Origin: Streptomyces griseus subsp. griseus
GTDB taxonomy: Bacteria > Actinomycetota > Actinomycetes > Streptomycetales > Streptomycetaceae
Reading direction: 5' to 3'
NCBI RefSeq assembly: GCF_003610995.1
Contig: NZ_CP032543.1
Coordinates: 4,030,001 to 4,094,000, forward strand
Length of the DNA stretch: 64,000 nt
Below the pieces are notes generated by a model, which did not search any database, was not told the origin of the DNA, and saw only the letters and a program-made list of their open reading frames with translations. Made by a program: the position numbers and the translations under genes. This document shows, piece after piece, positions 8,171-16,022 of the stretch (its first letter is position 1; every line of letters starts with the position of its first letter).

Positions 8171-8521
8171 GTGCTGGAGATGACGCGGGAGCAGTTCGAA
8201 GAGCTGGTGAGCCAGGCTCTTGACCGGATTCCGCCGGAGCTGATGCGGCTGATGGACAACGTGGCGGTCTTCGTCGAGGACGAACCGGAGCCCGGCGACC
8301 CCGAGCTGCTCGGGCTCTACGAGGGCACGCCGCTCACCGACCGCGGGGAGTGGTACGCCGGGGTGCTGCCGGACCGGATCACCATCTACCGCGGTCCGAC
8401 GCTGCGGATGTGCGAGACGCACGAGGACATCGTGGCCGAGACCGAGATCACCGTGGTCCACGAGATCGCCCACCACTTCGGCATCGACGACGAGCGCCTG
8501 CACGCCCTGGGCTACGGGTGA
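8171..8521 (+). CDS. Zincin-like metallopeptidase (DUF1025 type)
   Basis: A small protein of about 116 residues with the zinc protease signature VVHEIAHHFGIDDERLH near its end (HExxH plus a downstream acidic residue). It belongs to the short zincin-like family found beside CrcB genes in streptomycetes. The GTG at 8171 is chosen by the family pattern; ATG 8180 is an alternative. The stop overlaps the next start (GTGA). Catalysis is inferred from the motif only. Confidence 0.85.
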   Translation: MLEMTREQFEELVSQALDRIPPELMRLMDNVAVFVEDEPEPGDPELLGLYEGTPLTDRGEWYAGVLPDRITIYRGPTLRMCETHEDIVAETEITVVHEIAHHFGIDDERLHALGYG

Positions 8522-8994
8522 GCGAGCAGGCACCGGACGAACTGCCGGAACCGGGACCACCTTCCGCTTCGCAGCCACGGGTGCTGGGCGCGGTCGCGGC
8601 GGGCGGCGCGCTGGGCGCCCTCGCGCGGTACGCGGCGCTGGTGCGGTGGCCCGCCGCCGAGGGCGGCTTCCCGTGGACGGTGTTCGTCGTCAACGTGACC
8701 GGCTGCGCCCTGATCGGCGTCCTGATGGTGGTGACCGTGGAGCGCGGCCGGGTGACGCACCCGCTGCTCCGGCTCTTCCTCGGCGTCGGCGTACTCGGCG
8801 GGTTCACGACCTTCTCGACGTACGCGGCCGATGTCTCGGGCCTGCTGGTGCGTCAGGAACTCCCGACGGCGGTGGCGTACATGGCGACGACGGTCGTGGC
8901 GGCGCTGGCGGCCGTGTGGGCGGGTGCGGTGGTGACACGGCGGCTGCTGGACCGGGGCGCACGGGGTGGGCGCGGCGGGGAGCGGGCCGCGTGA
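8518..8994 (+). CDS. crcB: Fluoride ion channel, first copy
   Basis: FluC/CrcB family membrane protein that exports fluoride. The 158 residues hold four hydrophobic segments, VNVTGCALIG and the diagnostic GGFTTFSTYAADV around the pore. A 20-residue polar extension at the N-terminus is absent from the second copy. The GTG start overlaps the upstream stop, and the gene's own stop overlaps the second copy's GTG. Paired crcB genes in Gram-positives are thought to form heterodimers (family knowledge). No fluoride riboswitch is evident upstream. Confidence 0.92.
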   Translation: MSEQAPDELPEPGPPSASQPRVLGAVAAGGALGALARYAALVRWPAAEGGFPWTVFVVNVTGCALIGVLMVVTVERGRVTHPLLRLFLGVGVLGGFTTFSTYAADVSGLLVRQELPTAVAYMATTVVAALAAVWAGAVVTRRLLDRGARGGRGGERAA

Positions 8995-9365
8995 ACTGGT
9001 TCCTGGTGGTCATCGGCGGGGCGGTGGGCGCGCCCCTGCGCTATCTGACGGACCGGGCGGTCCAGGCGAACCAGGGCCGGGGTGTCGCGTACGTCTTCCC
9101 GTGGGGCACGTTCACGGCCAACGCGGCGGGCAGCCTGATTCTCGGGGTGCTGACGGGGGCAGCGGTCTCCTCGTCCGCGTCCGCCCTGCTGGCGACGGGG
9201 CTGTGCGGGGCGCTGACGACGTACTCGACGTTCTCGTACGAAACCCTCCGTCTGGCCGAAACGGGCCGGTCCTTCCTCGCTGTGGCCAACGTGGTGGCGT
9301 CGCTGCTGATGGGGCTCGGGGCGGTGTTCCTGGGGGCGGAACTGGCGGGCGGGTTCGGGGGGTAG
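8991..9365 (+). CDS. crcB: Fluoride ion channel, second copy
   Basis: A 124-residue CrcB/FluC with four TM segments, GGAVGAPLRYLTDR at the N-terminus, FTANAAGSLILG in the second helix and CGALTTYSTFSYETL as the pore motif. It overlaps the first crcB by four bases (GTGA). It is the shorter, standard-length partner of the pair. Confidence 0.93.
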   Translation: MNWFLVVIGGAVGAPLRYLTDRAVQANQGRGVAYVFPWGTFTANAAGSLILGVLTGAAVSSSASALLATGLCGALTTYSTFSYETLRLAETGRSFLAVANVVASLLMGLGAVFLGAELAGGFGG

Positions 9366-9595
9366 GGGGTCGGCCCGGCCCGGGGCTTCGGTCGGCCCCG
9401 ACGGGCCCCGCGAGGCGGTCCGGCGCGCCCTCCACCCCGGGGCTGCCCGGCCCGTCGGTGGTTCGGGCGTGTCTCCGGCGGGGTCCGGGGAGTTGGGCAC
9501 GGCACCACACCATCGCGTACGGCGCGCTTTATGCCGCACGCGACAGCCCACCCCGCTCCCCGCCCCCGCTCTGCCCCGCCCCGGAGGTGCCACCC
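9366..9595. other. Intergenic region
   Basis: About 230 bases with no gene recognised. GGAGGTG near 9584 is the ribosome site of the next gene. Confidence 0.4.
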
Positions 9596-10186
9596 GTGCG
9601 CAAGTTGTCCGCCCCTGTCCGCTGGGCAGCCGTCACCGCGCTGACGATCGCCGCGTCCACCGGCTGTATGAGCGTCGGTGACGACGGCGCGAGGCCCAGC
9701 CCCTCCGGTTCCTCCGACTCGAAGGGCCGGACCGCCGACCCGGACGACGAGACGACGGCCGGATCCGGCGAAGCCGGACACCGTGGGGGTGACGCCCACA
9801 CCCACTCCGACGGCGACTCCGCCGACCGCAAGAACCCCAAGGGGAAGCCGAGTCCGGAGGCGTCCGGGAGCGCCGTGCCGTCGGACACACCGAAGGGCGC
9901 GCGCCCCCAGCCCGGTGTCCCCCACCCCCCGCGCCCCGGTCAACCGGCGGCCCCCACACCTTCCACGCCCGGCCCCGGGGAGCCACCGCCGGTCGTGCCG
10001 GAACCGCCCGCCCCGCAGCCGTCCCCCGACCCGGACCCGGACCCCGAACCGGAGCCCACCGAACCCTCCGAACCGCCCCCTTCCGCGTCGCCGGCCGCGC
10101 AGCTGCGGACACAGTCGATGGGGGGCACGGGGGAGGGCAGGCCGTTGCGGACACCGGAGGCATCACCGCAGGTCAGGCCGGTGTAG
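9596..10186 (+). CDS. Proline-rich secreted or lipoprotein of unknown function
   Basis: Starts at GTG 9596 with GGAGGTG upstream. The first 25 residues form a signal peptide (basic VRKLSAPVR, then WAAVTALTIAAS) ending in a weak lipobox STGC. The rest of the 196 residues is low-complexity: Ser/Asp/Gly-rich, then long Pro/Glu/Asp stretches including alternating PDPDPDPEPEPEP. No catalytic domain is visible. It may be a cell-wall-spanning linker protein. The coding call rests on frame continuity, start signal and signal peptide. Confidence 0.6.
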   Translation: MRKLSAPVRWAAVTALTIAASTGCMSVGDDGARPSPSGSSDSKGRTADPDDETTAGSGEAGHRGGDAHTHSDGDSADRKNPKGKPSPEASGSAVPSDTPKGARPQPGVPHPPRPGQPAAPTPSTPGPGEPPPVVPEPPAPQPSPDPDPDPEPEPTEPSEPPPSASPAAQLRTQSMGGTGEGRPLRTPEASPQVRPV

Positions 10187-10208
10187 CCGGAGCGGGAAGA
10201 GGGCCGGG

Positions 10209-10238
10209 TTGCGCAATGTGGGTGAGAGTGCGTATGGT
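10209..10238 (+). promoter_or_regulatory. Candidate promoter of the DEAD-box helicase gene
   Basis: TTGCGC (10209-10214) and TATGGT (10233-10238) are 18 bases apart, close to the vegetative streptomycete pattern. This leaves a 5' leader of roughly 150 bases, as is common for cold-shock helicases. Confidence 0.45.
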
Positions 10239-10395
10239 GGTAGATCGTTTGATCCCATTGCCCGGCGCCGACACAGAAGAGCGCCGTGTGGCGCGTACTC
10301 TCCCTTGCCGTGGCTGGACCGCATTGAGGCGGTCGAAATTGCGAATCACGGAGTTACGGGCGCGTGCCGAGACTCCGGAAGGTTTCGCATTTCGC

Positions 10396-12732
10396 ATGTC
10401 AATTTCCAGTTCTGACCACACCGTCATGCCCGAGAACATCGACAACGCCGAGCTCGCCGAGCTCGTCGAGGCCGCTGTGACCGAGGCCCCTGCCGGCGCC
10501 ACCGCCGCAGCCGGGAAGGCTCCGGTGGCTGAGAAGGCGGCCGAGAAGTCCGTCGCCGACTTCATCACCGAGGACAAGCCGGCCGCCAAGGCCGAGGCCC
10601 CCGCCAAGACCGAGGCCGCTGCCGAGGCCGAGACGGACGAGGCCCCCGTGGCGGAGACCGACGCCGAGCCGACCATCACCTTCGGCGACCTGGGCCTGCC
10701 CGACGGCATCGTCCGCAAGCTCGCGCAGAACGGTGTGACCGCCCCCTTCCCGATCCAGGCGGCGACCATCCCGGACGCCCTGGCCGGCAAGGACATCCTC
10801 GGCCGTGGCCGTACGGGCTCCGGCAAGACGCTCTCCTTCGGCCTGCCGCTGCTGGCCTCGCTCTCCGGTGGCGCCACCGAGAAGAAGAAGCCGCGCGGCA
10901 TCATCCTCACCCCGACCCGTGAGCTCGCGATGCAGGTCGCGGACGCCCTCCAGCCGTACGGCGACGTGCTCGGCCTCAAGATGAAGGTCGTCTGCGGCGG
11001 TACGTCGATGGGCAACCAGATCTACGCGCTGGAGCGCGGTGTCGACGTCCTCGTCGCCACCCCGGGCCGACTGCGCGACATCATCAACCGTGGCGCGTGC
11101 TCGCTGGAGAACGTCCAGGTCGCCGTCCTCGACGAGGCCGACCAGATGTCCGACCTGGGCTTCCTGCCCGAGGTCACCGAGCTGCTGGACCAGATCCCCG
11201 GTGGGGGTCAGCGGATGCTCTTCTCCGCCACCATGGAGAACGAGATCGGCACGCTGGTCAAGCGCTACCTCTCCAACCCGGTGACGCACGAGGTCGACAG
11301 CGCCCAGGGCAACGTCACGACCATGTCGCACCACGTCCTCGTCGTGAAGCCGAAGGACAAGGCGCCGGTCACCTCCGCCATCGCCGCCCGCAAGGGCCGC
11401 ACGATCATCTTCGTCCGCACCCAGCTGGGCGCCGACCGCATCGCCGAGCAGCTCATCGAGTCCGGTGTGAAGGCCGACGCGCTGCACGGCGGCATGACCC
11501 AGGGCGCCCGTACGCGGGTCCTGGAGGACTTCAAGAAGGGTTACGTCAACGCGCTCGTCGCGACCGACGTGGCCGCCCGCGGTATCCACGTGGACGGCAT
11601 CGACCTGGTCCTGAACGTGGACCCGGCCGGAGACCACAAGGACTACCTGCACCGCTCGGGCCGTACCGCCCGGGCCGGCAAGTCCGGTGTCGTCGTCTCG
11701 CTGGCGCTCCCGCACCAGCGCCGCCAGATCTTCCGCCTGATGGAGGACGCGGGCGTCGACGCCTCGCGCCACATCGTCCAGGGCGCGGGCGTCTTCGAGC
11801 CGGAGGTCGCCGAGATCACCGGCGCCCGTTCGCTCACCGAGGTCCAGGCCGACTCCGCGAACAACGCCGCCAAGCAGGCCGAGCGCGAGGCCGCCGACCT
11901 GACGAAGCAGCTGGAGCGCGTCCAGCGCCGCGCCGTGGAGCTGCGCGAGGAGGCCGACCGCCTGGTCGCCCGTGCCGCGCGCGAGCGGGGCGACGACCCG
12001 GAGGCAGCGGTGGCCGAGGTCACCGCCGAGGCGGAGGCCGCCCTGGTGGCCGCCATCTCCGTCCCCGAGCAGCCGGCCGCCCGCGAGGAGCAGCGCCGCG
12101 ACGAGCGGGGCAACTACGAGCGCCGCGACAACCGCGGTGGCGACCGTGGCGGCTACCGGGGCGGCAACGACCGTCGTGACGACCGCCCGTCGGGTGGCTT
12201 CCGCTCCGGTGGTGACCGTCGTGATGACCGTGGTGGCCGTCCGTTCGAGCGTCGTGACAACGACCGCCCGTCCTTCAACCGTGACCGTCGTGACGACCGC
12301 CCCTCGGGTGGCTTCCGCTCCGGTGGTGACCGTCGGGATGACCGTGGTGGCCGTCCGTTCGAGCGTCGTGACAACGACCGCCCGTCCTTCAACCGTGACC
12401 GTCGTGACGACCGCCCCTCGGGTGGCTTCCGCTCCGGTGGTGACCGTCGTGATGACCGTGGTGGCCGTCCGTTCGAGCGTCGTGACAACGACCGCCCGTC
12501 CTTCAACCGCGACCGTCGTGACGACCGCCCCTCCGGCGGCTTCCGCTCCGGTGGCAGCGACCGCCCGTTCAACCGTGACCGTCGTGACGACCGCCCCTCG
12601 GGTGGCTTCCGTTCCGGTGGCAGCGACCGCCCGACCGGCCGTCGTGACGACCACCGCGGCGCCAACACCGGTACCAACACCGGCACCTTCGGCCGCCGCG
12701 ACGACAAGCCGCGCTGGAAGCGCAACGGCTGA
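10396..12732 (+). CDS. DEAD-box ATP-dependent RNA helicase with repetitive Arg/Asp/Gly tail
   Basis: RNA helicase for ribosome assembly or mRNA unwinding, possibly in the cold. An acidic Ala/Glu-rich N-terminus of about 95 residues precedes the core: Q motif (FPIQAATIP), Walker A (GRTGSGKT), PTRELA, DEAD box in VLDEADQM, SAT, and GRTARAG of the second RecA domain. A helical stretch (about 480-600) is followed by a tail made largely of a 38-residue repeat rich in RRDDR and SGGFRSGG. ATG 10396 is chosen; ATG 10426 is possible. The length of about 778 residues is large for the family because of the tail. Confidence 0.93.
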   Translation: MSISSSDHTVMPENIDNAELAELVEAAVTEAPAGATAAAGKAPVAEKAAEKSVADFITEDKPAAKAEAPAKTEAAAEAETDEAPVAETDAEPTITFGDLGLPDGIVRKLAQNGVTAPFPIQAATIPDALAGKDILGRGRTGSGKTLSFGLPLLASLSGGATEKKKPRGIILTPTRELAMQVADALQPYGDVLGLKMKVVCGGTSMGNQIYALERGVDVLVATPGRLRDIINRGACSLENVQVAVLDEADQMSDLGFLPEVTELLDQIPGGGQRMLFSATMENEIGTLVKRYLSNPVTHEVDSAQGNVTTMSHHVLVVKPKDKAPVTSAIAARKGRTIIFVRTQLGADRIAEQLIESGVKADALHGGMTQGARTRVLEDFKKGYVNALVATDVAARGIHVDGIDLVLNVDPAGDHKDYLHRSGRTARAGKSGVVVSLALPHQRRQIFRLMEDAGVDASRHIVQGAGVFEPEVAEITGARSLTEVQADSANNAAKQAEREAADLTKQLERVQRRAVELREEADRLVARAARERGDDPEAAVAEVTAEAEAALVAAISVPEQPAAREEQRRDERGNYERRDNRGGDRGGYRGGNDRRDDRPSGGFRSGGDRRDDRGGRPFERRDNDRPSFNRDRRDDRPSGGFRSGGDRRDDRGGRPFERRDNDRPSFNRDRRDDRPSGGFRSGGDRRDDRGGRPFERRDNDRPSFNRDRRDDRPSGGFRSGGSDRPFNRDRRDDRPSGGFRSGGSDRPTGRRDDHRGANTGTNTGTFGRRDDKPRWKRNG
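12169..12630 (+). repeat. Tandem 114-bp coding repeats in the helicase tail
   Basis: The 114-bp unit (38 codons) recurs at 12178, 12292 and 12406 with only a few third-position changes. A shortened unit follows at about 12520. Near-identity at DNA level suggests recent expansion and makes copy-number change likely. Confidence 0.9.
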
Positions 12733-12780
12733 CCCCACCCCGGCCGACTCCCGGCCGGTGAGGTCCGCCTGACAGACCGG

Positions 12781-12826
12781 CAGGGCCCGTACGCCACCGA
12801 ACCGACTCGGTGACGTACGGGCCCTG
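12781..12826 (+). terminator. Terminator of the helicase gene
   Basis: A 13-base perfect inverted repeat (CAGGGCCCGTACG and its complement) encloses a 20-base loop and is followed by TTGCTGTT, 49 bases after the stop codon. Confidence 0.85.
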
Positions 12827-12983
12827 TTGCTGTTCCCTCACTGCTCCCCTCGCCGCTCTCCAGGGGCGCGAACCGGCGTGAAAGGGACGCGACGGGGGCG
12901 CGGTCGGGGCGTGACGGGGCCCGACACCGATACCGGATCGGCTGCTGGGATCGGGCGGGCTATGCTCGTGGGTGATGTTGCAC

Positions 12984-13060
12984 GGGCCGTTAGCTCAATT
13001 GGTCAGAGCAGCGGACTTTTAATCCGTTGGTTGTGGGTTCGAGTCCCACACGGCCTACCA
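12984..13060 (+). tRNA. tRNA-Lys (TTT)
   Basis: The acceptor GGGCCGT pairs with ACGGCCT (one G-U), with discriminator A and an encoded CCA. The anticodon loop CTTTTAA lies between GGA/TCC-type stem bases. The T loop is TTCGAGT. Confidence 0.95.
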
Positions 13061-13063
13061 CTG

Positions 13064-13098
13064 GACCCCGGGCCAGAGTGTTTCTCTGGTCTGGGGTC
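13064..13098 (+). terminator. Terminator after tRNA-Lys
   Basis: A 15-bp stem with G-U pairs (GACCCCGGGCCAGAG against CTCTGGTCTGGGGTC) encloses a TGTTT loop, 4 bases after the tRNA. Confidence 0.7.
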
Positions 13099-13308
13099 GC
13101 TGCATGTTCGGGTGCGTTCCGGGCGCTCGCTCCACGCCTCGGGCCCGGTGCGGCCACGGACGCCAGGCTCTCGTCGGACGGACCGCCCCGCAGCTCGGCG
13201 TACCTGGCGGTGTGCGGCAGCCGCGCGCCACCCCTCATCGACGATGCGCGAGGGGGCCGGGCAGTGGTCGGAGTGGCCGCTCCGATGGCGTAGAGTGGTG
13301 TTTACCGA

Positions 13309-13382
13309 CGCGGGGTGGAGCAGCTCGGTAGCTCGCTGGGCTCATAACCCAGAGGTCGCAGGTTCAAATCCTGTCCCCGCTA
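13309..13382 (+). tRNA. Initiator tRNA-fMet (CAT)
   Basis: The anticodon loop CTCATAA sits on a stem with three consecutive G-C pairs (GGG/CCC), the initiator signature. The first acceptor position is unpaired (C1 opposite T72), also an initiator trait. CCA is not encoded. TAGAGT at 13291 resembles a -10 element, but no good -35 was found. Confidence 0.93.
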
Positions 13383-13391
13383 CTGAAGATC

Positions 13392-13424
13392 CAGGCCCGG
13401 TACGCAGACCGCGTACCGGGCCTG
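13392..13424 (+). terminator. Terminator after tRNA-fMet
   Basis: A 14-base inverted repeat (CAGGCCCGGTACGC and its complement) with a 5-base loop begins ten bases after the tRNA. Confidence 0.82.
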
Positions 13425-13448
13425 AGTCGTTCCCCGGTGTTTCCGGGT

Positions 13449-13479
13449 TGACCTTGACGCAGCGTAAAGATCTAGCGTT
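13449..13479 (+). promoter_or_regulatory. MerR-type promoter/operator, probably autoregulated
   Basis: TTGACC (13449-13454) and TAGCGT (13474-13479) are 19 bases apart, the elongated spacer typical of MerR-activated promoters. The spacer holds a dyad, ACGCAGCGT at 13458-13466, extending to CTTGACGCAGCGTAAAG (13454-13470). The start codon begins 7 bases after the -10, so the mRNA would be leaderless. Confidence 0.75.
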
Positions 13480-13485
13480 TCCGGC

Positions 13486-14232
13486 ATGGAGTGGTCCATC
13501 CAGGAAATCGCCAGGAAGGCCGGCACCACGAGCCGCACGCTCCGGCACTACGGGGAGCTCGGTCTCCTCGTGCCGAGCCGGGTCGGGAGCAACGGCTACC
13601 GCTACTACGACCAGGACGCCCTCGTCCGGCTGCAGCGGATTCTGCTGCTGCGGGAGCTGGGGCTGTCCCTGCCCGCCATCAAGGGGGTGCTCGAAGGGCA
13701 GCGGGACACGGCCGTGGCGCTGCGGGCGCATCTGCGGCTGCTCGAACAGGAGCAGGCGCGCATCGGGCGGCGGATCGCCTCGGTGCGGACCACTCTCCAC
13801 AGGACGCAGGAGGGGATGGAACTCATGGCCGAGGAAGTGTTCGACGGGTTCGACCACACCGCTCATGAGCGGGAGGTGACCGAGCGGTGGGGGCGTGAGG
13901 CGTACGAGGAGGGCGACCGCTGGTGGCGTTCGCTCGGGGAGAGGGGGAAGCGGGCGTTCCGGGACGAGCACGAAGCCATCGCGCGGGACTGGGGGGCGGC
14001 CAAGGAGGCCGGGGTGGGTGCCGGCAGTGACGTGGCACAGGAGATCGCCCGGCGGCACTGTGCGTGGCTGTCCACGACGGTCGCTCCCAGCCGGTCGTAC
14101 GTCATCGGGCTCGGCGAGATGTATGTCGCCGATCCGCGCTTCGGAAAGAACTACGATCGATACGGGGACGGCACCGCCGCCTTCGTACGGGATGCACTGA
14201 CGATCTACGCGGGACAACGGCTCTCCGGCTGA
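13486..14232 (+). CDS. MerR-family regulator with TipAS ligand-binding domain (TipA-like)
   Basis: A 248-residue transcription factor. The N-terminal winged-helix MerR domain (residues 1-70: IQEIARKAGTTSRTLRHYGELGLL) is followed by a dimerising coiled coil (about 80-115) and a TipAS domain with the family pattern RWGREAYEEGDRW and the C-terminal YVIGLGEMYVADPRFGKNYD. TipA proteins bind thiopeptide antibiotics and activate their own gene. Overall length matches the long TipAL form. No ribosome site precedes ATG 13486, which agrees with a leaderless transcript. It stands alone, with no neighbouring target gene. Confidence 0.9.
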   Translation: MEWSIQEIARKAGTTSRTLRHYGELGLLVPSRVGSNGYRYYDQDALVRLQRILLLRELGLSLPAIKGVLEGQRDTAVALRAHLRLLEQEQARIGRRIASVRTTLHRTQEGMELMAEEVFDGFDHTAHEREVTERWGREAYEEGDRWWRSLGERGKRAFRDEHEAIARDWGAAKEAGVGAGSDVAQEIARRHCAWLSTTVAPSRSYVIGLGEMYVADPRFGKNYDRYGDGTAAFVRDALTIYAGQRLSG

Positions 14233-14343
14233 CCACGGGGAGCGCAGGGGTTCCCGGCCGCTTTCCCCCTATTTGGCCGACGACGAGTCGCCGCACGGCG
14301 CGGCTCCGGGAAGCCTGGACGGGGCGCGGTACCGTCCGCAGCC

Positions 14344-15648
14344 GTGGCCGGACCGGGCAGGAGTGCACAGGTGGGGATGGCGGAGAAGGGGCGTGGACGC
14401 GTGACGGGGAGCTTCGGCCTCCCGGGGCGCGGGCTGTCCGGCTCCGGGCGGGTGAAGACCGGTTCCGGGCAGGGTAAGGCCGGCTCCGCGGGGCGGGGGA
14501 AGCCGGTGGTGGCCCGGAGCGTCGGGACCCGGCGGTTCGTCCGGCTGCTGCCGGTGCTGCTGATCTGCGGCGGGCTCCTCTTCGACTCGATCGCCCCGCC
14601 CAACTTCACCGCCGTCCCCATCTTCGTGGCCGCGCCGCTGATCGCCGCCCCCTTCTTCTCGCTCGCCAGCACCATCCGTACGGGCGTGGCCGCGGTCCTC
14701 TCCGTCATCGCGATGCGGCTCTCCGACGGGACGTCCACCCAGGTCGTCCCGGTCATCGAGATGATCACGGTCCTCACCGCCGCCGCCCTGGCCCTCGTCA
14801 TCAACGGGGTCGTGCGCCGCAGCAACGAGCAGCTGGCCTCGGCGCGGGTCATCGCGGAGACGGCCATGCGGGCCGTGCTGCCGACCCCGGCGGAGCGGAT
14901 CGGTGGGCTCCAGGTGGCGGCGCGGTACGAGGCGGCGCAGGCGGACGAGTTCGTCGGCGGGGACCTGTTCGCGGTGGCGGACACCCCGCACGGCGTACGC
15001 CTGGTCGTCGGGGATGTGCGTGGCAAGGGGCTGGACGCCGTGGAGGCGGTGGCGGTGATCATCGGGGCGTTCCGGGAGGCCGCCGAGCAGGAGCGGTCCC
15101 TGGAGGGCGTGGCGCAGCGGCTGGAGCGGGCGCTGGCCCGGGAGGGGACGCGGCGGTACGGGCTGGACGCCATGGAGGGGTTCATCACCGCCGTGCTGGC
15201 CGAGATCCCGCCCGGTTCGGCCTCGCTGCGCCTGGTCAACCGCGGCCACCCCGAGCCGATCCTGCTGCACGCGGACGGGGCTCTGGAGGTCCTCGCGCCG
15301 TCCGTGCCCGCGATGCCGCTGGGGATGGACCTGGGGGTGTGGCCGGACCGGTCCGACGAGTGGGAGCTGCCCGGCGGCTCGACGCTCCTCGCCTTCACGG
15401 ACGGGCTCTCCGAGGCGCGGGACGCGAGCGGGGTCTTCTACGATCCGGCGGCCCGGCTGCGCGGCCGGATCTTCCCCGGCCCCGAGGAGCTGCTCTCGGC
15501 GCTCACCGACGACGTACGGCTGCACACCGGGGGCCGGTCGACGGACGACATGGCGCTGCTCGCGGTCAGCCGGCCGGCGGAGGGGCAGGCGCCGCGGCGT
15601 ACGACGGTGAAGATCGTCGGCCGGGGCGATGACACGGTGCGTAACTGA
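14344..15648 (+). CDS. Membrane PP2C-type (SpoIIE) serine phosphatase
   Basis: A 434-residue protein with a basic, Gly-rich N-terminus, then about four short TM segments (residues 66-155: RLLPVLLICGGLLF, AVPIFVAAPLIAAPFFSL and others) and a C-terminal SpoIIE phosphatase domain. The domain keeps the metal-binding residues: DEFVGGDLF, VGDVRGKGLDA, TDGLSEARD and STDDMALL. Such enzymes dephosphorylate anti-anti-sigma factors in streptomycetes. GTG 14344 is uncertain; ATG 14377 is also possible. Confidence 0.87.
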   Translation: MAGPGRSAQVGMAEKGRGRVTGSFGLPGRGLSGSGRVKTGSGQGKAGSAGRGKPVVARSVGTRRFVRLLPVLLICGGLLFDSIAPPNFTAVPIFVAAPLIAAPFFSLASTIRTGVAAVLSVIAMRLSDGTSTQVVPVIEMITVLTAAALALVINGVVRRSNEQLASARVIAETAMRAVLPTPAERIGGLQVAARYEAAQADEFVGGDLFAVADTPHGVRLVVGDVRGKGLDAVEAVAVIIGAFREAAEQERSLEGVAQRLERALAREGTRRYGLDAMEGFITAVLAEIPPGSASLRLVNRGHPEPILLHADGALEVLAPSVPAMPLGMDLGVWPDRSDEWELPGGSTLLAFTDGLSEARDASGVFYDPAARLRGRIFPGPEELLSALTDDVRLHTGGRSTDDMALLAVSRPAEGQAPRRTTVKIVGRGDDTVRN

Positions 15649-15861
15649 AGAGCATCGCTCCGCATAACAGTTGACACACCATCAGAAAAAGAGGTGTGGG
15701 CGAGGGGTCGTCAAGTCGTCCGATTCGGGCCGCTTGTGGACGGTAAGTCCCTGCTGGAGTCGTTAATGATCAACACGAACAGCTTGGAATCGGGCCCGTC
15801 CGTCTATTAACGTTCGATAACGCAGCGCGGTCGTCCCAGCCGTCGTCAGAGACGGCGCCGT
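15649..15861. other. Intergenic leader region
   Basis: Less GC-rich than its surroundings, with runs such as AGAAAAAGAG. It lies between the phosphatase gene and the riboswitch and should hold the peptidase promoter. TTGACA at 15671-15676 has no convincing -10 partner. Confidence 0.4.
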
Positions 15862-16008
15862 GCGCGAGCGCCGAATCCCGCAAGGGAACCGGGGAACCAC
15901 CTACATGGGGTGAATCGGACGCCTGTGTCTCGTGAGAGGCGGAGGGGCCCGTAGGAGACCTTCCTGCTCCGAACCCGTCAGCTAACCCGGTAGGCGAGAA
16001 GGAAGGAA
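15862..16008 (+). ncRNA. c-di-AMP (ydaO/yuaA) riboswitch
   Basis: Contains the conserved blocks of the ydaO class in order: GCCGAATCCCG, GGGGAACCAC, GGGGTGAATC, GGCCCGTAGG, and CCGAACCCGTCAGCTAACCC pairing into a terminal stem, ending 5-15 bases before the ribosome site of the M23 peptidase gene. In streptomycetes this class controls cell-wall hydrolase genes such as rpfA and switches them off when c-di-AMP is high (family knowledge). Confidence 0.88.
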
Positions 16009-16022
16009 AGGAGCGCGCCCAC

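Noticed and set aside
8491..8520. Fluoride riboswitch before crcB
   Set aside because: The first crcB overlaps the preceding gene by four bases, leaving no untranslated leader for it.
12169..12630. Direct repeats that might suggest a CRISPR array
   Set aside because: The period is 114 bases, a multiple of three, with no variable spacers; the repeats are in frame in the helicase gene.
10399..12738. A 779-codon open frame on the minus strand opposite the helicase gene
   Set aside because: It is a GC-driven shadow; the plus strand carries all DEAD-box motifs and the minus protein is low-complexity.
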